Positions 51,394 to 60,497 of a stretch of 64,000 bases of DNA are shown here, one piece after another. The notes beneath the pieces were generated by a model that was not told the origin of the DNA, made no database searches, and saw only the letters and a program-made list of their open reading frames with translations. The position numbers and the translations under genes were made by a program. Source of the DNA: Blastocatellia bacterium (GTDB taxonomy: Bacteria; Acidobacteriota; Blastocatellia; Chloracidobacteriales; JADJPF01); the NCBI GenBank assembly GCA_016713405.1, contig JADJPF010000003.1:186001-250000 (forward strand), in the 5' to 3' direction. How positions within the stretch are numbered: the stretch's first letter is position 1; each line of letters starts with the position of its first letter.

Positions 51394-52065
51394 ATGCAAA
51401 TAAAAATAGCTCCTTCAATATTATCTGCTGATTTTACTCGTCTAGGTGAACAGGTAAGAGAAGTAGAAGCCGCCGGAGCAGGTATTTTGCACGTTGATGT
51501 TATGGATGGTCATTTTGTTCCTAACATCTCTATTGGCATACCTGTAGTTGAATCCCTAAGACCTATTACTAAACTTCCTATTGATACGCATTTAATGATT
51601 TCTGAAGCGGATCGTTATATAGAACGTTTTGCTAAAGCTGGTTCAGATATGATTTCTGTTCATGTTGAAGCCGTTCCACACCTTCACCGTAGTCTTGATT
51701 TAATCCATAGTCTAGGATGTAAGGCTGGTGTGGTGCTTAATCCAGGAACTTCACTATCAACTTTAGATGAAATTTTACCTTATACAGATTTTGTTTTACT
51801 AATGTCAGTTAATCCTGGCTTTGGAGGACAAAAATTTATTAAAAGTACGTTAGAAAAAATATCTAAGCTACGAAAAATGATTACAGAACGAGACTTAAAT
51901 GTTCATATTGAAGTAGATGGTGGTATTGATATGACTACTGCTCCTCAAGTTACTGCTGCCGGAGCAGAATGGTTAGTTGCTGGTTCAGCTATCTTTTGCG
52001 CTGAATCTCCTGCTAAAGCTGTTGTAGAAATGCAGCAGATAGCCAATAAACCTTTTTCTGTTTAA
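51394..52065 (+). CDS. rpe: Ribulose-phosphate 3-epimerase
   Basis: Rpe interconverts ribulose-5-phosphate and xylulose-5-phosphate in the pentose phosphate pathway. The 223 residues fit. IAPSILSADFTRLGEQV, the metal-binding HVDVMDGHFVPNISIG, DTHLMISEADRYI, LLMSVNPGFGGQKFI and IEVDGGIDMTTAPQ are all present in a TIM barrel. The ATG follows AGGA at normal spacing. Confidence 0.97.
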   Translation: MQIKIAPSILSADFTRLGEQVREVEAAGAGILHVDVMDGHFVPNISIGIPVVESLRPITKLPIDTHLMISEADRYIERFAKAGSDMISVHVEAVPHLHRSLDLIHSLGCKAGVVLNPGTSLSTLDEILPYTDFVLLMSVNPGFGGQKFIKSTLEKISKLRKMITERDLNVHIEVDGGIDMTTAPQVTAAGAEWLVAGSAIFCAESPAKAVVEMQQIANKPFSV

Positions 52066-52126
52066 TTTATTTTTAATTTTTCTTATTTTTCTTAATTAAA
52101 AAGTTTTATTTTGGAGTAATGCAAAA

Positions 52127-53266
52127 ATGAAATTAGCAAAATTTTTCACTCTTTTTATTATATTAACTTTAAGTTTTTCTTTATCTGCTTGTAGTAGTAA
52201 TAAAACTACTAAATTATCTGTGTCTGATAATGCAGATCAGCCTCGTGATGGTCGAGATCGAGAGCTTTTTGAAGATGCTTTAAAAGAAATGCAGAAAAAA
52301 CGCTATGAACAAGGCCGTCTGTTAATTAACACTATGGTGACAACTTATGGTGATAGCCCGCTACTACCAATGGCAAAACTTACTATTGCAGATTCTTACT
52401 ATAGAGAAGGTGGTACAGGAAATTTAGTACAAGCAGAAGCAGAATATAGGGATTGGCTACAATTTTTTCCTAATCACGATTTAGCACCAGAAGTTTTAAT
52501 TAAAACCGCAGAAATACACCTTAGACAAATTCAATCAGCAGACCGTGACCAAGAACACGCTTTGAAAGCAGAAAAAATTTTGGTAGAAACCACAAAGCGT
52601 TTTCCTAAATCAAAGGATAATCCAAAAATAGTAGAGTATTTAGACTTAGTACAAGAGAAATTAGCTACTCATGATTTAGGTGTTGCTAGGTTTTATTTTG
52701 AGAGACGTGATGCTTGGAAAGCTACAGAATCTAGATGTTTAGATATTATTAAAAAATATCCTAACTTTATAGAAATGGATATAGCCCTTTGGTATTTGGG
52801 GCGAGCCTTAGAGTCACAAGAAAATACAGAAGATGCTTCTAAGTATTTTGCCCGTATTGTACGCGAATTTCCAGAAAGTAAATATCGCGATGCTGCGGCT
52901 GAAAAATTAGAGCTTTTTGGTAAAGTTGTTCCAGATCCAGACCCAACTATTACAGAAAAAATAGTTGAACGTCGCTCTATGATGGCTCGTGTTATGGAAA
53001 ATCTCTTTGGCCCAACAGTTGCCGTCTCTAAAGAAGGAATTTTACTTAAAGATGGCGACAAGATAGATGAATCAACTTATGAGCTAATAAATACTACTGC
53101 AAGAAATACAGGTAGCGACCCTACAAGTAGAGGTGGTAGTATTGGAAGTAAACCTACTACAGATAACGCGGATAATAATGCTAATCCTACAAACACAAAC
53201 AATGAAGGAGATAGCAACCAGCCAAAAATAAAAGAGAAGAAAAAAAACAAAAAATCTAAAGGTTAA
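52127..53266 (+). CDS. BamD-like outer membrane assembly lipoprotein
   Basis: A 379-residue lipoprotein with lipobox SLSAC. TPR units follow: RYEQGRLLINTMVTTYGDSP, QAEAEYRDWLQFFPNHDLAP, KAEKILVETTKRFPKSKDNP and later DASKYFARIVREFPESKYRD, the Y/F-P-x-S-x pattern of BamD/YfiO. BamD works with BamA in inserting outer membrane proteins. The last 110 residues are Asn/Thr-rich and then Lys-rich, absent from classical BamD. BamD is the most likely identity, though other lipoprotein TPR proteins look similar. Confidence 0.8.
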   Translation: MKLAKFFTLFIILTLSFSLSACSSNKTTKLSVSDNADQPRDGRDRELFEDALKEMQKKRYEQGRLLINTMVTTYGDSPLLPMAKLTIADSYYREGGTGNLVQAEAEYRDWLQFFPNHDLAPEVLIKTAEIHLRQIQSADRDQEHALKAEKILVETTKRFPKSKDNPKIVEYLDLVQEKLATHDLGVARFYFERRDAWKATESRCLDIIKKYPNFIEMDIALWYLGRALESQENTEDASKYFARIVREFPESKYRDAAAEKLELFGKVVPDPDPTITEKIVERRSMMARVMENLFGPTVAVSKEGILLKDGDKIDESTYELINTTARNTGSDPTSRGGSIGSKPTTDNADNNANPTNTNNEGDSNQPKIKEKKKNKKSKG

Positions 53267-53370
53267 TTACTAAAAAATAACAAATCTTGACAGCAATAAG
53301 CTAAGGATGATAGTTTAGTTTTTCAATGTTTTTGGTTGATTTCAAAAGAGTTTTGATTTCTAGTTTGCAA

Positions 53371-53399
53371 CGCTACAGAGTAAAATTTTCTCTGTAGCG
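53371..53399 (+). terminator. Hairpin terminator after the BamD-like gene
   Basis: Perfect ten-pair stem (53371-53380 with 53390-53399) over an AT-rich loop that can pair further (AAAA/TTTT). No long T run follows on either side. Confidence 0.65.
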
Positions 53400-53466
53400 A
53401 TTTGCATTTAGAATGCCACTTAGATTAATCAAAACTAGGAAATCAAAGTCTATTTAGGAGGACGGA

Positions 53467-55917
53467 ATGGGACATAAAATCTTACTTGCTGACGATAGTA
53501 TAACAATACAAAAAGTTGTTAACTTAACTTTTTCTGATGAAGGTATAGAAGTTGTTACAGTAGGGAATGGAGAATTGGCAGTAAGAAGATTAAACGAAGT
53601 CCAACCAGACATTGTACTTGCTGATATTTATATGCCTGGTAAAAGCGGTTATGAAGTTTGTGAGTATATTAAAACTAATCCTCAATATTCCCATATCCCT
53701 GTACTTTTATTAGTAGGGGCTTTTGAACCTTTTGATCCAACAGAAGCCGTTCGTGTTAAAGCAGACGGGCATTTAACAAAACCTTTTGAATCTCGTGCTT
53801 TGGTTGCAACAGTAAATAGACTTATAGCTAATAATCCTAAAAGGGCTGTTACTCCTGTTCCTACCCAAACACCTTCTTGGCAAAATATTCCTCCAGATGC
53901 TACAACTACAAAGCTTTCTCCAGAAATTGCTGCTCGTTATCAAACTAGTTTCTCTCCAGAACTACAAAAGGTTGAACCCTTTATGGCTAGTCCAGTAACA
54001 CCAATTCAAGCTAAACCGGTGACACCAATACAAGCTAGTCCTGTAATGCCAATACAAGCTAGCCCTGTATTTCCAGCAAGTCCAATAACACCAATACAAG
54101 CTAGCCCTGTATTCCCAGAAAGTTTTGCTCCTCCAAAACCAGAACCTGTTTTTCCTCCATCCTCTTCTGCTAATAACTTTGTAGATAAAGTTTTTAGCTT
54201 TGATGATAGTAATTCTGCACCTATAACAACAGTTCCTGAAGAAACGTCTGATAAAATGCAGCTAGATATAGATAGAGGCCCAGTTTTTGATTTAGACGCT
54301 CCACCACCACCTAGCGAGCCAACATTTGAACTAGAATTAAGTGATGATACTTATAATACTTCGGAGCAAAAAGATTCATCTACTCTAGCTTTTGACCCAA
54401 ATGCAAATGTCTCCACACTTAACAATCAAACACAAATGGATAAATCCGTAAATTTTGAATTTACACCCGATGAACCTGTTGAAGCAGAAAACTCACTGCA
54501 CGAAAATAAATATGATGAATATGAAAATACTCAAATAATGGGTTCTGCTTCCCGCAAAGAGCTTTTTGCAGCTTATTCGGCTTACTCTAGTTCTGCACCT
54601 TCTACAAGTAAAATGCAAGATCATAAAGACATGTCACTAGATATAGACTTTGGCACCCAACAATCTTCTAGTTTTGAAGTAAAAAGTAATGCAGAAACAG
54701 AAGATGTTAGCACTGTATCAGAGGACAATTATAGCTATGATGATTTTAGCCCTTTAGAACTAGAACCTTTAGAAGAAGTAGGCTATTCACAAACTCAGGA
54801 ACAGAATACTTCTGCTTCTACACCTCATACAACTGATGAATTGCCAGCTATTAGCGATGAATATGTTTTTGAATCAACAACTTCTGAAATTAAAAGAGAA
54901 CCTTTATTAGATATAGAGGAAATTCCTTCTCCCGAAGTTTCTAGGGTAGAAGAACTTAGCTTAGATATTGGGCGAATAACTAGTTCTCAAGATGTTGCAA
55001 GAGTTACAGAAACGATTCCCCAAATTCCAGAGCCTATTGCTACTCCAATTTATACACAAGAAACACCTGCTTTAACAGAAATGTATGTTTCTGAACCCAT
55101 TGCACCAATACAACACCATGAAGAACCTAAATATATTACCCCTAATCCAGTAGAAGAATTTAATTACTCTGAACCAATATCTAATATTCCTGATTACGCT
55201 TCAAGTCCAATGCCTTTAAGTACTGTAAACTCTAATCTTACGTCTATAACTAACGAGGAAGATCCTTTAGGTTTAGAATCTCAAGATCACCCACTAGAAA
55301 TAGATGAAAGCCCTTCACAATTTGAGCTTGAGCAAGCACCAACCCATTACTACACAGAACCATTGTCTTCTAATTACAACGCTATTGCAGAAGAACCTTT
55401 AGCCGATTTAGTAACACCAGAAAGTGTCTCTAATACTATAAATGAACCTCAAACAGTCTTTGAAACAAATGCTGGCTTAGAATCTGTTTTAGAACTGCCA
55501 GAAGTACCAGAACCAACACCTGTTTTACCTGCTATTTCAAACCCAATTTCAACTACAACTTTTGTCGAAGAAGAAAATCTTCCTACAGCAACAGATTTAG
55601 CTTCTGCTAGTGCTTTTGTTTCTTCCCCTATTATAGCTTTGTCTCCAGTTTCAACAATTCCAAGTTTAGTTGAAACTAATACAGTAGTAGAAAACCTTAT
55701 AACTAAACCTGTTATTGAGTCTGATAATCAAACAAAATTAACAGCTATCACTAGTATTACTAGTATTGATCAAATACCACAACACTTAATAGACCAAATT
55801 GTTCAACGTGTAATATCTCAGCTTAGTGAAAATGTTGTAAGAGAAATTGCTTGGGAAGTAGTCCCAGATCTAGCAGAAATTTTAATCAAAAAGCAGCTAG
55901 AAAAGAAAGTTAAATAG
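53467..55917 (+). CDS. Response regulator with very long disordered tail
   Basis: An 816-residue protein. Residues 1-120 are an intact CheY-like receiver with acidic D9-D10 and phospho-acceptor D53 (DIVLADIYMPGKSG) and Lys in GHLTKPFESR. Residues 125-760 are Pro/Ser/Glu/Thr-rich and predicted disordered, with repeats of the type SPVTPIQAKPVTPIQA around residues 175-215. The last 50 residues form amphipathic helices (LIDQIVQRVISQLSENVVRE then IAWEVVPDLAEILIKKQLEK), a conserved-looking end seen in similar receivers of Acidobacteria and Myxococcota. A partner kinase is not adjacent. The receiver resembles that at 39187. Confidence 0.85.
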   Translation: MGHKILLADDSITIQKVVNLTFSDEGIEVVTVGNGELAVRRLNEVQPDIVLADIYMPGKSGYEVCEYIKTNPQYSHIPVLLLVGAFEPFDPTEAVRVKADGHLTKPFESRALVATVNRLIANNPKRAVTPVPTQTPSWQNIPPDATTTKLSPEIAARYQTSFSPELQKVEPFMASPVTPIQAKPVTPIQASPVMPIQASPVFPASPITPIQASPVFPESFAPPKPEPVFPPSSSANNFVDKVFSFDDSNSAPITTVPEETSDKMQLDIDRGPVFDLDAPPPPSEPTFELELSDDTYNTSEQKDSSTLAFDPNANVSTLNNQTQMDKSVNFEFTPDEPVEAENSLHENKYDEYENTQIMGSASRKELFAAYSAYSSSAPSTSKMQDHKDMSLDIDFGTQQSSSFEVKSNAETEDVSTVSEDNYSYDDFSPLELEPLEEVGYSQTQEQNTSASTPHTTDELPAISDEYVFESTTSEIKREPLLDIEEIPSPEVSRVEELSLDIGRITSSQDVARVTETIPQIPEPIATPIYTQETPALTEMYVSEPIAPIQHHEEPKYITPNPVEEFNYSEPISNIPDYASSPMPLSTVNSNLTSITNEEDPLGLESQDHPLEIDESPSQFELEQAPTHYYTEPLSSNYNAIAEEPLADLVTPESVSNTINEPQTVFETNAGLESVLELPEVPEPTPVLPAISNPISTTTFVEEENLPTATDLASASAFVSSPIIALSPVSTIPSLVETNTVVENLITKPVIESDNQTKLTAITSITSIDQIPQHLIDQIVQRVISQLSENVVREIAWEVVPDLAEILIKKQLEKKVK

Positions 55918-55978
55918 TTGGTTAACAAGAGCTAATGCTAACAAGCTAACATTTTAAGTTTGTTGAAATTACTTTAAA

Positions 55979-56281
55979 TTATTTGTATAGACGAAAAAAC
56001 TTAAAAGACTTCGGCCATTCTTCTCTAGGCTTAAAAGCAATAGCAACCTCCTGATTATCTAAAGCGGATTCCGTTAAGATAATATGATCAGGTGTTTCTT
56101 TAGCTTTCTCAAATTCTGAATCATTAACTTTACATATAGCCTTGAAAAAAGGCCCTGATAACCATTCTGCAATTTCCGGAGTATCTTTAAATTTTAAATA
56201 ACAAGCCAAAGATGCATGTGCTGATGCAAGCATTGCAAAACCATTTGGTATTGATTCTTTTATAAGGATATACATTTTCAT
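55979..56281 (-). CDS. PTH2-like small protein (peptidyl-tRNA hydrolase 2 fold)
   Basis: About 100 residues. MKMYILIKESIPNGFAMLAS and AHASLACYLKFKDTPEIAEW resemble the first strand and helix of archaeal/eukaryotic-type peptidyl-tRNA hydrolase 2 (A-H-A-x-x-A-x-Y), with later strands ICKVNDSEFEKAKETPDHII and NQEVAIAFKPREEW. The usual PTH2 catalytic residues (Lys in the first strand region, Asp/Thr later) are not all obvious, so function is uncertain; the fold is an inference. The ATG is chosen with GGAG nine bases upstream. Confidence 0.6.
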   Translation of the reverse strand: MKMYILIKESIPNGFAMLASAHASLACYLKFKDTPEIAEWLSGPFFKAICKVNDSEFEKAKETPDHIILTESALDNQEVAIAFKPREEWPKSFKFFRLYK

Positions 56282-56431
56282 TTTTCTTTTCTCCTTTAGA
56301 TTTTCGTTTTTCTTCATTCTACTTCAACTCATATTATATCTTTTGTTTTCCCTTTAACATTTAAATAACTTTATCCTTTTTAATAAATACCTAAATACAA
56401 CGTAAACTATGTTACGATGTAATAAACCATT

Positions 56432-58323
56432 TTAGTAAAGAGCTAGTTTTTCTCTGCATTGTTTAAGATCAACAATAAATTGAGAGGCTTTACAGTGAGT
56501 AATTAAAAGCTCATTGCGAGCGCGTGTTAAACCAACATATACTAGTTTTCGCTCTACTTCTGCTTGTTCTATAGATGAAGGCAATAAAGATAATCCCACT
56601 AAAGCCACAGCAGCAAAATCTAGCCCTTTGGCACTATGGATAGTTGATACTTTTACTTTAGCTGATGAAAGTTGAAAACTACGTTTTGACTCTTGATTGC
56701 GGGTTATCCATTCATATTCAATTCCTGCTTCTTCTAGCGAAGTTAGGATAGCTTGTATATATTTCTCATCGTTAGGGTTAGCACCTTTTTTTACATATAA
56801 AATTAATATTTCTTGTGGTGGATACTTACCTTTTTCTAGCCAAAGTTTTACTCTAGCGGCTATTTCTGCGCATTCTTCTCTAAAGCTTTGACATTCAATT
56901 AGTTGTGGGAATAAACCAGATCTTAGAGTTGCTTGAGGTCTTATTATTTCTAAGAGTTGACCTTCATCATCTTTTAGTAACTCATCTGTAAATTTTACTC
57001 CGCAATTAAGAAAGCTAGAGGCTAGTTGGGCTATTTCACGAGTATTGCGATAGTTGGTCTTTAATATTTTAGCGCGTCCTTTAATTTGAATTCCTACGCT
57101 CTTAAAGCTAAACCCTTTGCGATAAATATTTTGCGCACTATCGTGAACTATGAATAAACTATTAGTTTTTGGGTTTAAGCAACGAACTATTAATTTTAAC
57201 CATTCAGGATGGAAATCATGAGCTTCGTCTATTAGGATTGCATCAAAAGTGGGAACTTTATATTTTCCTTCATCAATAAGTTTATTTAGCTTTTGGGAAA
57301 GAATTTCTGCCCATTTTTCACCGCTAGCTTGTTCAACTTTAGCCCTAGCAGCTAGTTGCGCTAAAAATGGATGATAGTTTGTTACTTTAATATTAGCTAA
57401 ACATTTAGGCAAAGCTACCATATCTATCATTTGTTTTAACATAGTAGTAAGGCTTACGTTATAACATAAGACTAAAATTTTCCAATCAGGATAAAGCTGT
57501 GCCAAAATTCTTGCTCTACAAATTAAAGTCCAAGTTTTTCCAGAACCTGCAACACCCCTTAACAAACGGTGTCCTTCTCCTAGATGTTTAGCTAAGCGTT
57601 CTTGCTCTAAGTCCATTACTGTAAGAATAGTTTCGCTATCAGTTTCTAATTCTGGCAAAAAATCTTTATTATCTTTAGATTCAATTTGTTTTACAGGAAA
57701 TTGTTTTCGAGGAAGCCTTATTTCTGGAAAAAGATGATATCGAATTCGGTCTATCTGCTCTGTTGATAAATGAAAGTTAAAGTATTGAGGAAAAAGCATT
57801 TGTAATTGTTGTTGAAATTTTTCTGCATTTATAGAAGTACTTAAATGGTCGTAAAATAATGCTTTATTAACCTCAAATAATTCAGGCAAAGAAGACTTAA
57901 AATCTTCTGATTTAATACGACTCCAAACAACTCCATAACTAAAGGGAAAAGCTAGTTTACCTTTATAATCATTGCTAGATTGAACTAGTAACGGGTCAGA
58001 TGCCAATAAATCAACTATTTGAAGCGCATAGTTTCTAGCTTGGTTAAGAGGGTTGGTACAACTTTTTTGGCCTTTGGAAGTTTCTATAACAATATATTTA
58101 GGGTTAATTTCTTTAATTTGAGATAGTTGCCAATCTTTAACTTCTAAAATTAGCAGCCCAAGTTTAGGGTCTAAAATAACAAAGTCTGCAAAGCGTTGTT
58201 TAATAGGAATATTAAACCAAACATAAACGTCATCACTTAATTTATTTTGAAGCAGCTTAAAAGGGCTGTTTCTCCTGCGGTTGCTTCTAAACTATTAAGT
58301 GTTTCTGGAATCATATAAGCCAT
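56432..58323 (-). pseudogene. NERD-UvrD-type helicase, single-base frameshift near the start
   Basis: The corrected protein has about 630 residues. The first frame (MAYMIPETLNSLEATAGETA) fails after the run at 58259-58262; one extra base gives FKLLQNKLSDDVYVWFNIPI then RFADFVILDPKLGLLILEVK, a NERD nuclease-like domain with the D...E-x-K site. UvrD-like helicase motifs follow: LLRGVAGSGKTWTLICRARI (Walker A), AILIDEAHDFHPEWLKLIVR (motif II), LKTNYRNTREIAQLASSFLN (motif IV) and VSTIHSAKGLDFAAVALVGL, YVGLTRARNELLIT (motifs V-VI). Likely DNA repair or defence-related; nothing nearby decides. Internal start codons could give a 524-residue helicase without the NERD part. Confidence 0.82.
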
Positions 58324-58435
58324 CTTGCTAGCATTTACCACCTTTGTTGATTTATTTGCTTTGCTAAAGTATCTTAGTTCTTAAGGCTAAACAAAAACAA
58401 ATACAATAAATCAAACCAGCAAAAAAAGGTAAATT

Positions 58436-59308
58436 ATGAAATTAAGGTATTTACTAGTATTAACAGTTTTCTTATTGGTAAATGTAACTATTGTTTATGG
58501 TCAAAGAGATGGAAACTTTAATAATTTCATGGTTATAAAAAATATGGATAAGGCAGAACCATTAATTATTGGCGAGACATTTACAATTGACTCAAAAATT
58601 CTTGGTGAAAAAAGACGCATAAACGTCTATATTCCTTCAATTTATTTAGAATCAGCAGATACTAAATTGCCAGTGCTTTATATGCCTGATGGGGGTATGG
58701 CTGAAGACTTTTTGCATCTAGCAGGTCTTGTGCAAGTGTCTGTAGGCAATCAAACAATGCGACCATTTTTGCTAGTGGGAATTGAAAATACTGAAAGACG
58801 ACGTGATATGACTGGCCCTACTGAAAATGAAGAAGATAAAAAGATCGCTGTGCGTGTAGGAGGTTCAGAAAAGTTTAGAAAGTTCTTAAAAGATGAATTA
58901 ATGCCCCAAATAAAAGAGCGTTACCACACAACTAACGAAACAGCCATTGTTGGCGAGTCACTTGCAGGACTTTTTGTAATGGAAACTTTTTTTCTTGAAC
59001 CAGATTTATTTGATACTTACATAGCACTTGATCCAAGCCTTTGGTGGAATAATCAAAAACTAGTCAAAATGGCAGATAAACAACTGCAATCACATCCTAA
59101 ATCAAAGAAAAACTTATATTTTGCAAGTAGCGATGAAAAGGGTATTTCAGATATTACTCAACAATTATCAGGGATTCTTAGTAAATATGCACCTTCTATG
59201 CTTAATTGGCACTATGAAAAAATGCCAGAGGAAAAACACTCGACAATCTATCATCCAGCGGCTCTCAAAGCTTTTAGGAGTTTGTTTAAACCTACCATAG
59301 ATAAGTAG
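58436..59308 (+). CDS. Secreted esterase, enterochelin esterase/esterase D-like
   Basis: A 290-residue alpha/beta hydrolase with a Sec signal peptide (cleavage after about IVYGQ). KRRINVYIPSIYLESADTKL begins the domain, LPVLYMPDGGMAEDFLH gives the oxyanion strand, AIVGESLAGLFVMETFF carries the nucleophile Ser in G-E-S-L-A-G, and the closing EEKHSTIYHPAALKAFRSLF supplies the His. This subgroup includes IroE/Fes-like and ferri-siderophore or acyl esterases; the substrate is unknown. Confidence 0.87.
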   Translation: MKLRYLLVLTVFLLVNVTIVYGQRDGNFNNFMVIKNMDKAEPLIIGETFTIDSKILGEKRRINVYIPSIYLESADTKLPVLYMPDGGMAEDFLHLAGLVQVSVGNQTMRPFLLVGIENTERRRDMTGPTENEEDKKIAVRVGGSEKFRKFLKDELMPQIKERYHTTNETAIVGESLAGLFVMETFFLEPDLFDTYIALDPSLWWNNQKLVKMADKQLQSHPKSKKNLYFASSDEKGISDITQQLSGILSKYAPSMLNWHYEKMPEEKHSTIYHPAALKAFRSLFKPTIDK

Positions 59309-59477
59309 GTGTTAATTATTTTTATAATTCTATAAAAATGTGTATGTACAAAGAAATAAAAGAAACTATGATAAAGAAAAATAGTTGTATAAAGCCTTTT
59401 AACAGGAAAAAATATAATAAATAATGGTATAGCTATTGCTTAGTATAGTAATAAAATCTTTTTGGAGGGTCAATATA

Positions 59478-59786
59478 ATGGACGACCAACGCGAAGAACC
59501 TAGAGAAGAAGCTAAAATGTTTATTACTGTTGAAGGCCATGATCTTTGGGGTCATGAAAAATTAGAAGCATTAGTAACAGATGTAAGTCATTCAGGAATA
59601 TGTGTATATACCGAATTTCCTTTTGAAATTAATTCTATCGTTAAATTATATTTAGGAGGAGAATTAGCTGCTAAAGGAGAAATTGCAGATGTTGTTACAG
59701 ATACTACTCAAGAAAATGCAGCTTTAAGAACTCGTATCGGTATAGAAATTACTCAAAAATACGAGGCTTGGCCCTATTTTTCTTAA
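59478..59786 (+). CDS. PilZ domain protein
   Basis: A 102-residue single-domain protein. The first motif is REEPREEA (R-x-x-x-R shape) and the second DVSHSGICVYTEFPF matches D/N-x-S-x-x-G, so c-di-GMP binding is likely; SIVKLYLGGELAAKGEIADV and TRIGIEITQKYEAWPYF complete the barrel. The ATG has GGAGGG ten bases upstream; an earlier in-frame start is less likely. Confidence 0.82.
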   Translation: MDDQREEPREEAKMFITVEGHDLWGHEKLEALVTDVSHSGICVYTEFPFEINSIVKLYLGGELAAKGEIADVVTDTTQENAALRTRIGIEITQKYEAWPYFS

Positions 59787-59871
59787 AGTGTGGTAAAAAA
59801 TCCACTGTGGAAAAATCCTTAATTTAAGGGACTAAAACAATAAGAGATAAATGGAGAAAAATATATAAAAA

Positions 59872-60417
59872 ATGAAGTTAATGAGTAAAGTTATAGTAAA
59901 TTTCTCCATAACTATTTTATTGATTTTGTTTGCTTTAAGTGTAACAAGTGCTTTTTCAACAGAGGAAAATTTTAAGCTTAAAAACTTATCTAAATCAATA
60001 AAAGATAATTTTTTAGTAGTAAGTACCCAAAATGACGAAGAAACACTTAAAGCTATCCTTAATGAATGGAACTTAAACGACGTTAGAGAAACAAGAGAAC
60101 GACTAGAAAGTTTAGTAAGAAATAATCCTAAAAACTATGTAGCCTGGTATTGGATAGCAGTAGCTTCTCATCGTGACCTTGATGATAGCAAGCGGGCTAA
60201 AGAAGCTCTTTCCAAAATAATTAAAGCTAACCCAAAACAGCCTACTTGGTTGATACCCTGGGCGTACTTTCGTCTTGGTATGGTTGCAAACTCTGAAGGG
60301 CAAACTAGCGAGGCTATAAAGCTTTTTAATAAAGTTCTTTTATTTAAGGATGATGGATCTGGTTTTTATTATGCTGCTCAAGATGAATTATCTAAACTGG
60401 AAAACTTAAATGAGTAA
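59872..60417 (+). CDS. Exported TPR protein
   Basis: A 181-residue protein with a signal peptide (KVIVNFSITILLILFALSVT, cleavage near TSAFS). Two to three TPR helical pairs follow: ETRERLESLVRNNPKNYVAW then YWIAVASHRDLDDSKRAKEA, and RLGMVANSEGQTSEAIKLFN. It is a probable periplasmic scaffold. Function unknown. Confidence 0.75.
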   Translation: MKLMSKVIVNFSITILLILFALSVTSAFSTEENFKLKNLSKSIKDNFLVVSTQNDEETLKAILNEWNLNDVRETRERLESLVRNNPKNYVAWYWIAVASHRDLDDSKRAKEALSKIIKANPKQPTWLIPWAYFRLGMVANSEGQTSEAIKLFNKVLLFKDDGSGFYYAAQDELSKLENLNE

Positions 60418-60497
60418 CGTTTAAGTTTTAGATTTTATGGGATAATAATTTTGGAGTTAAACTATCATCCCACAAAAAAGGATTGCTCTAACTTTAA

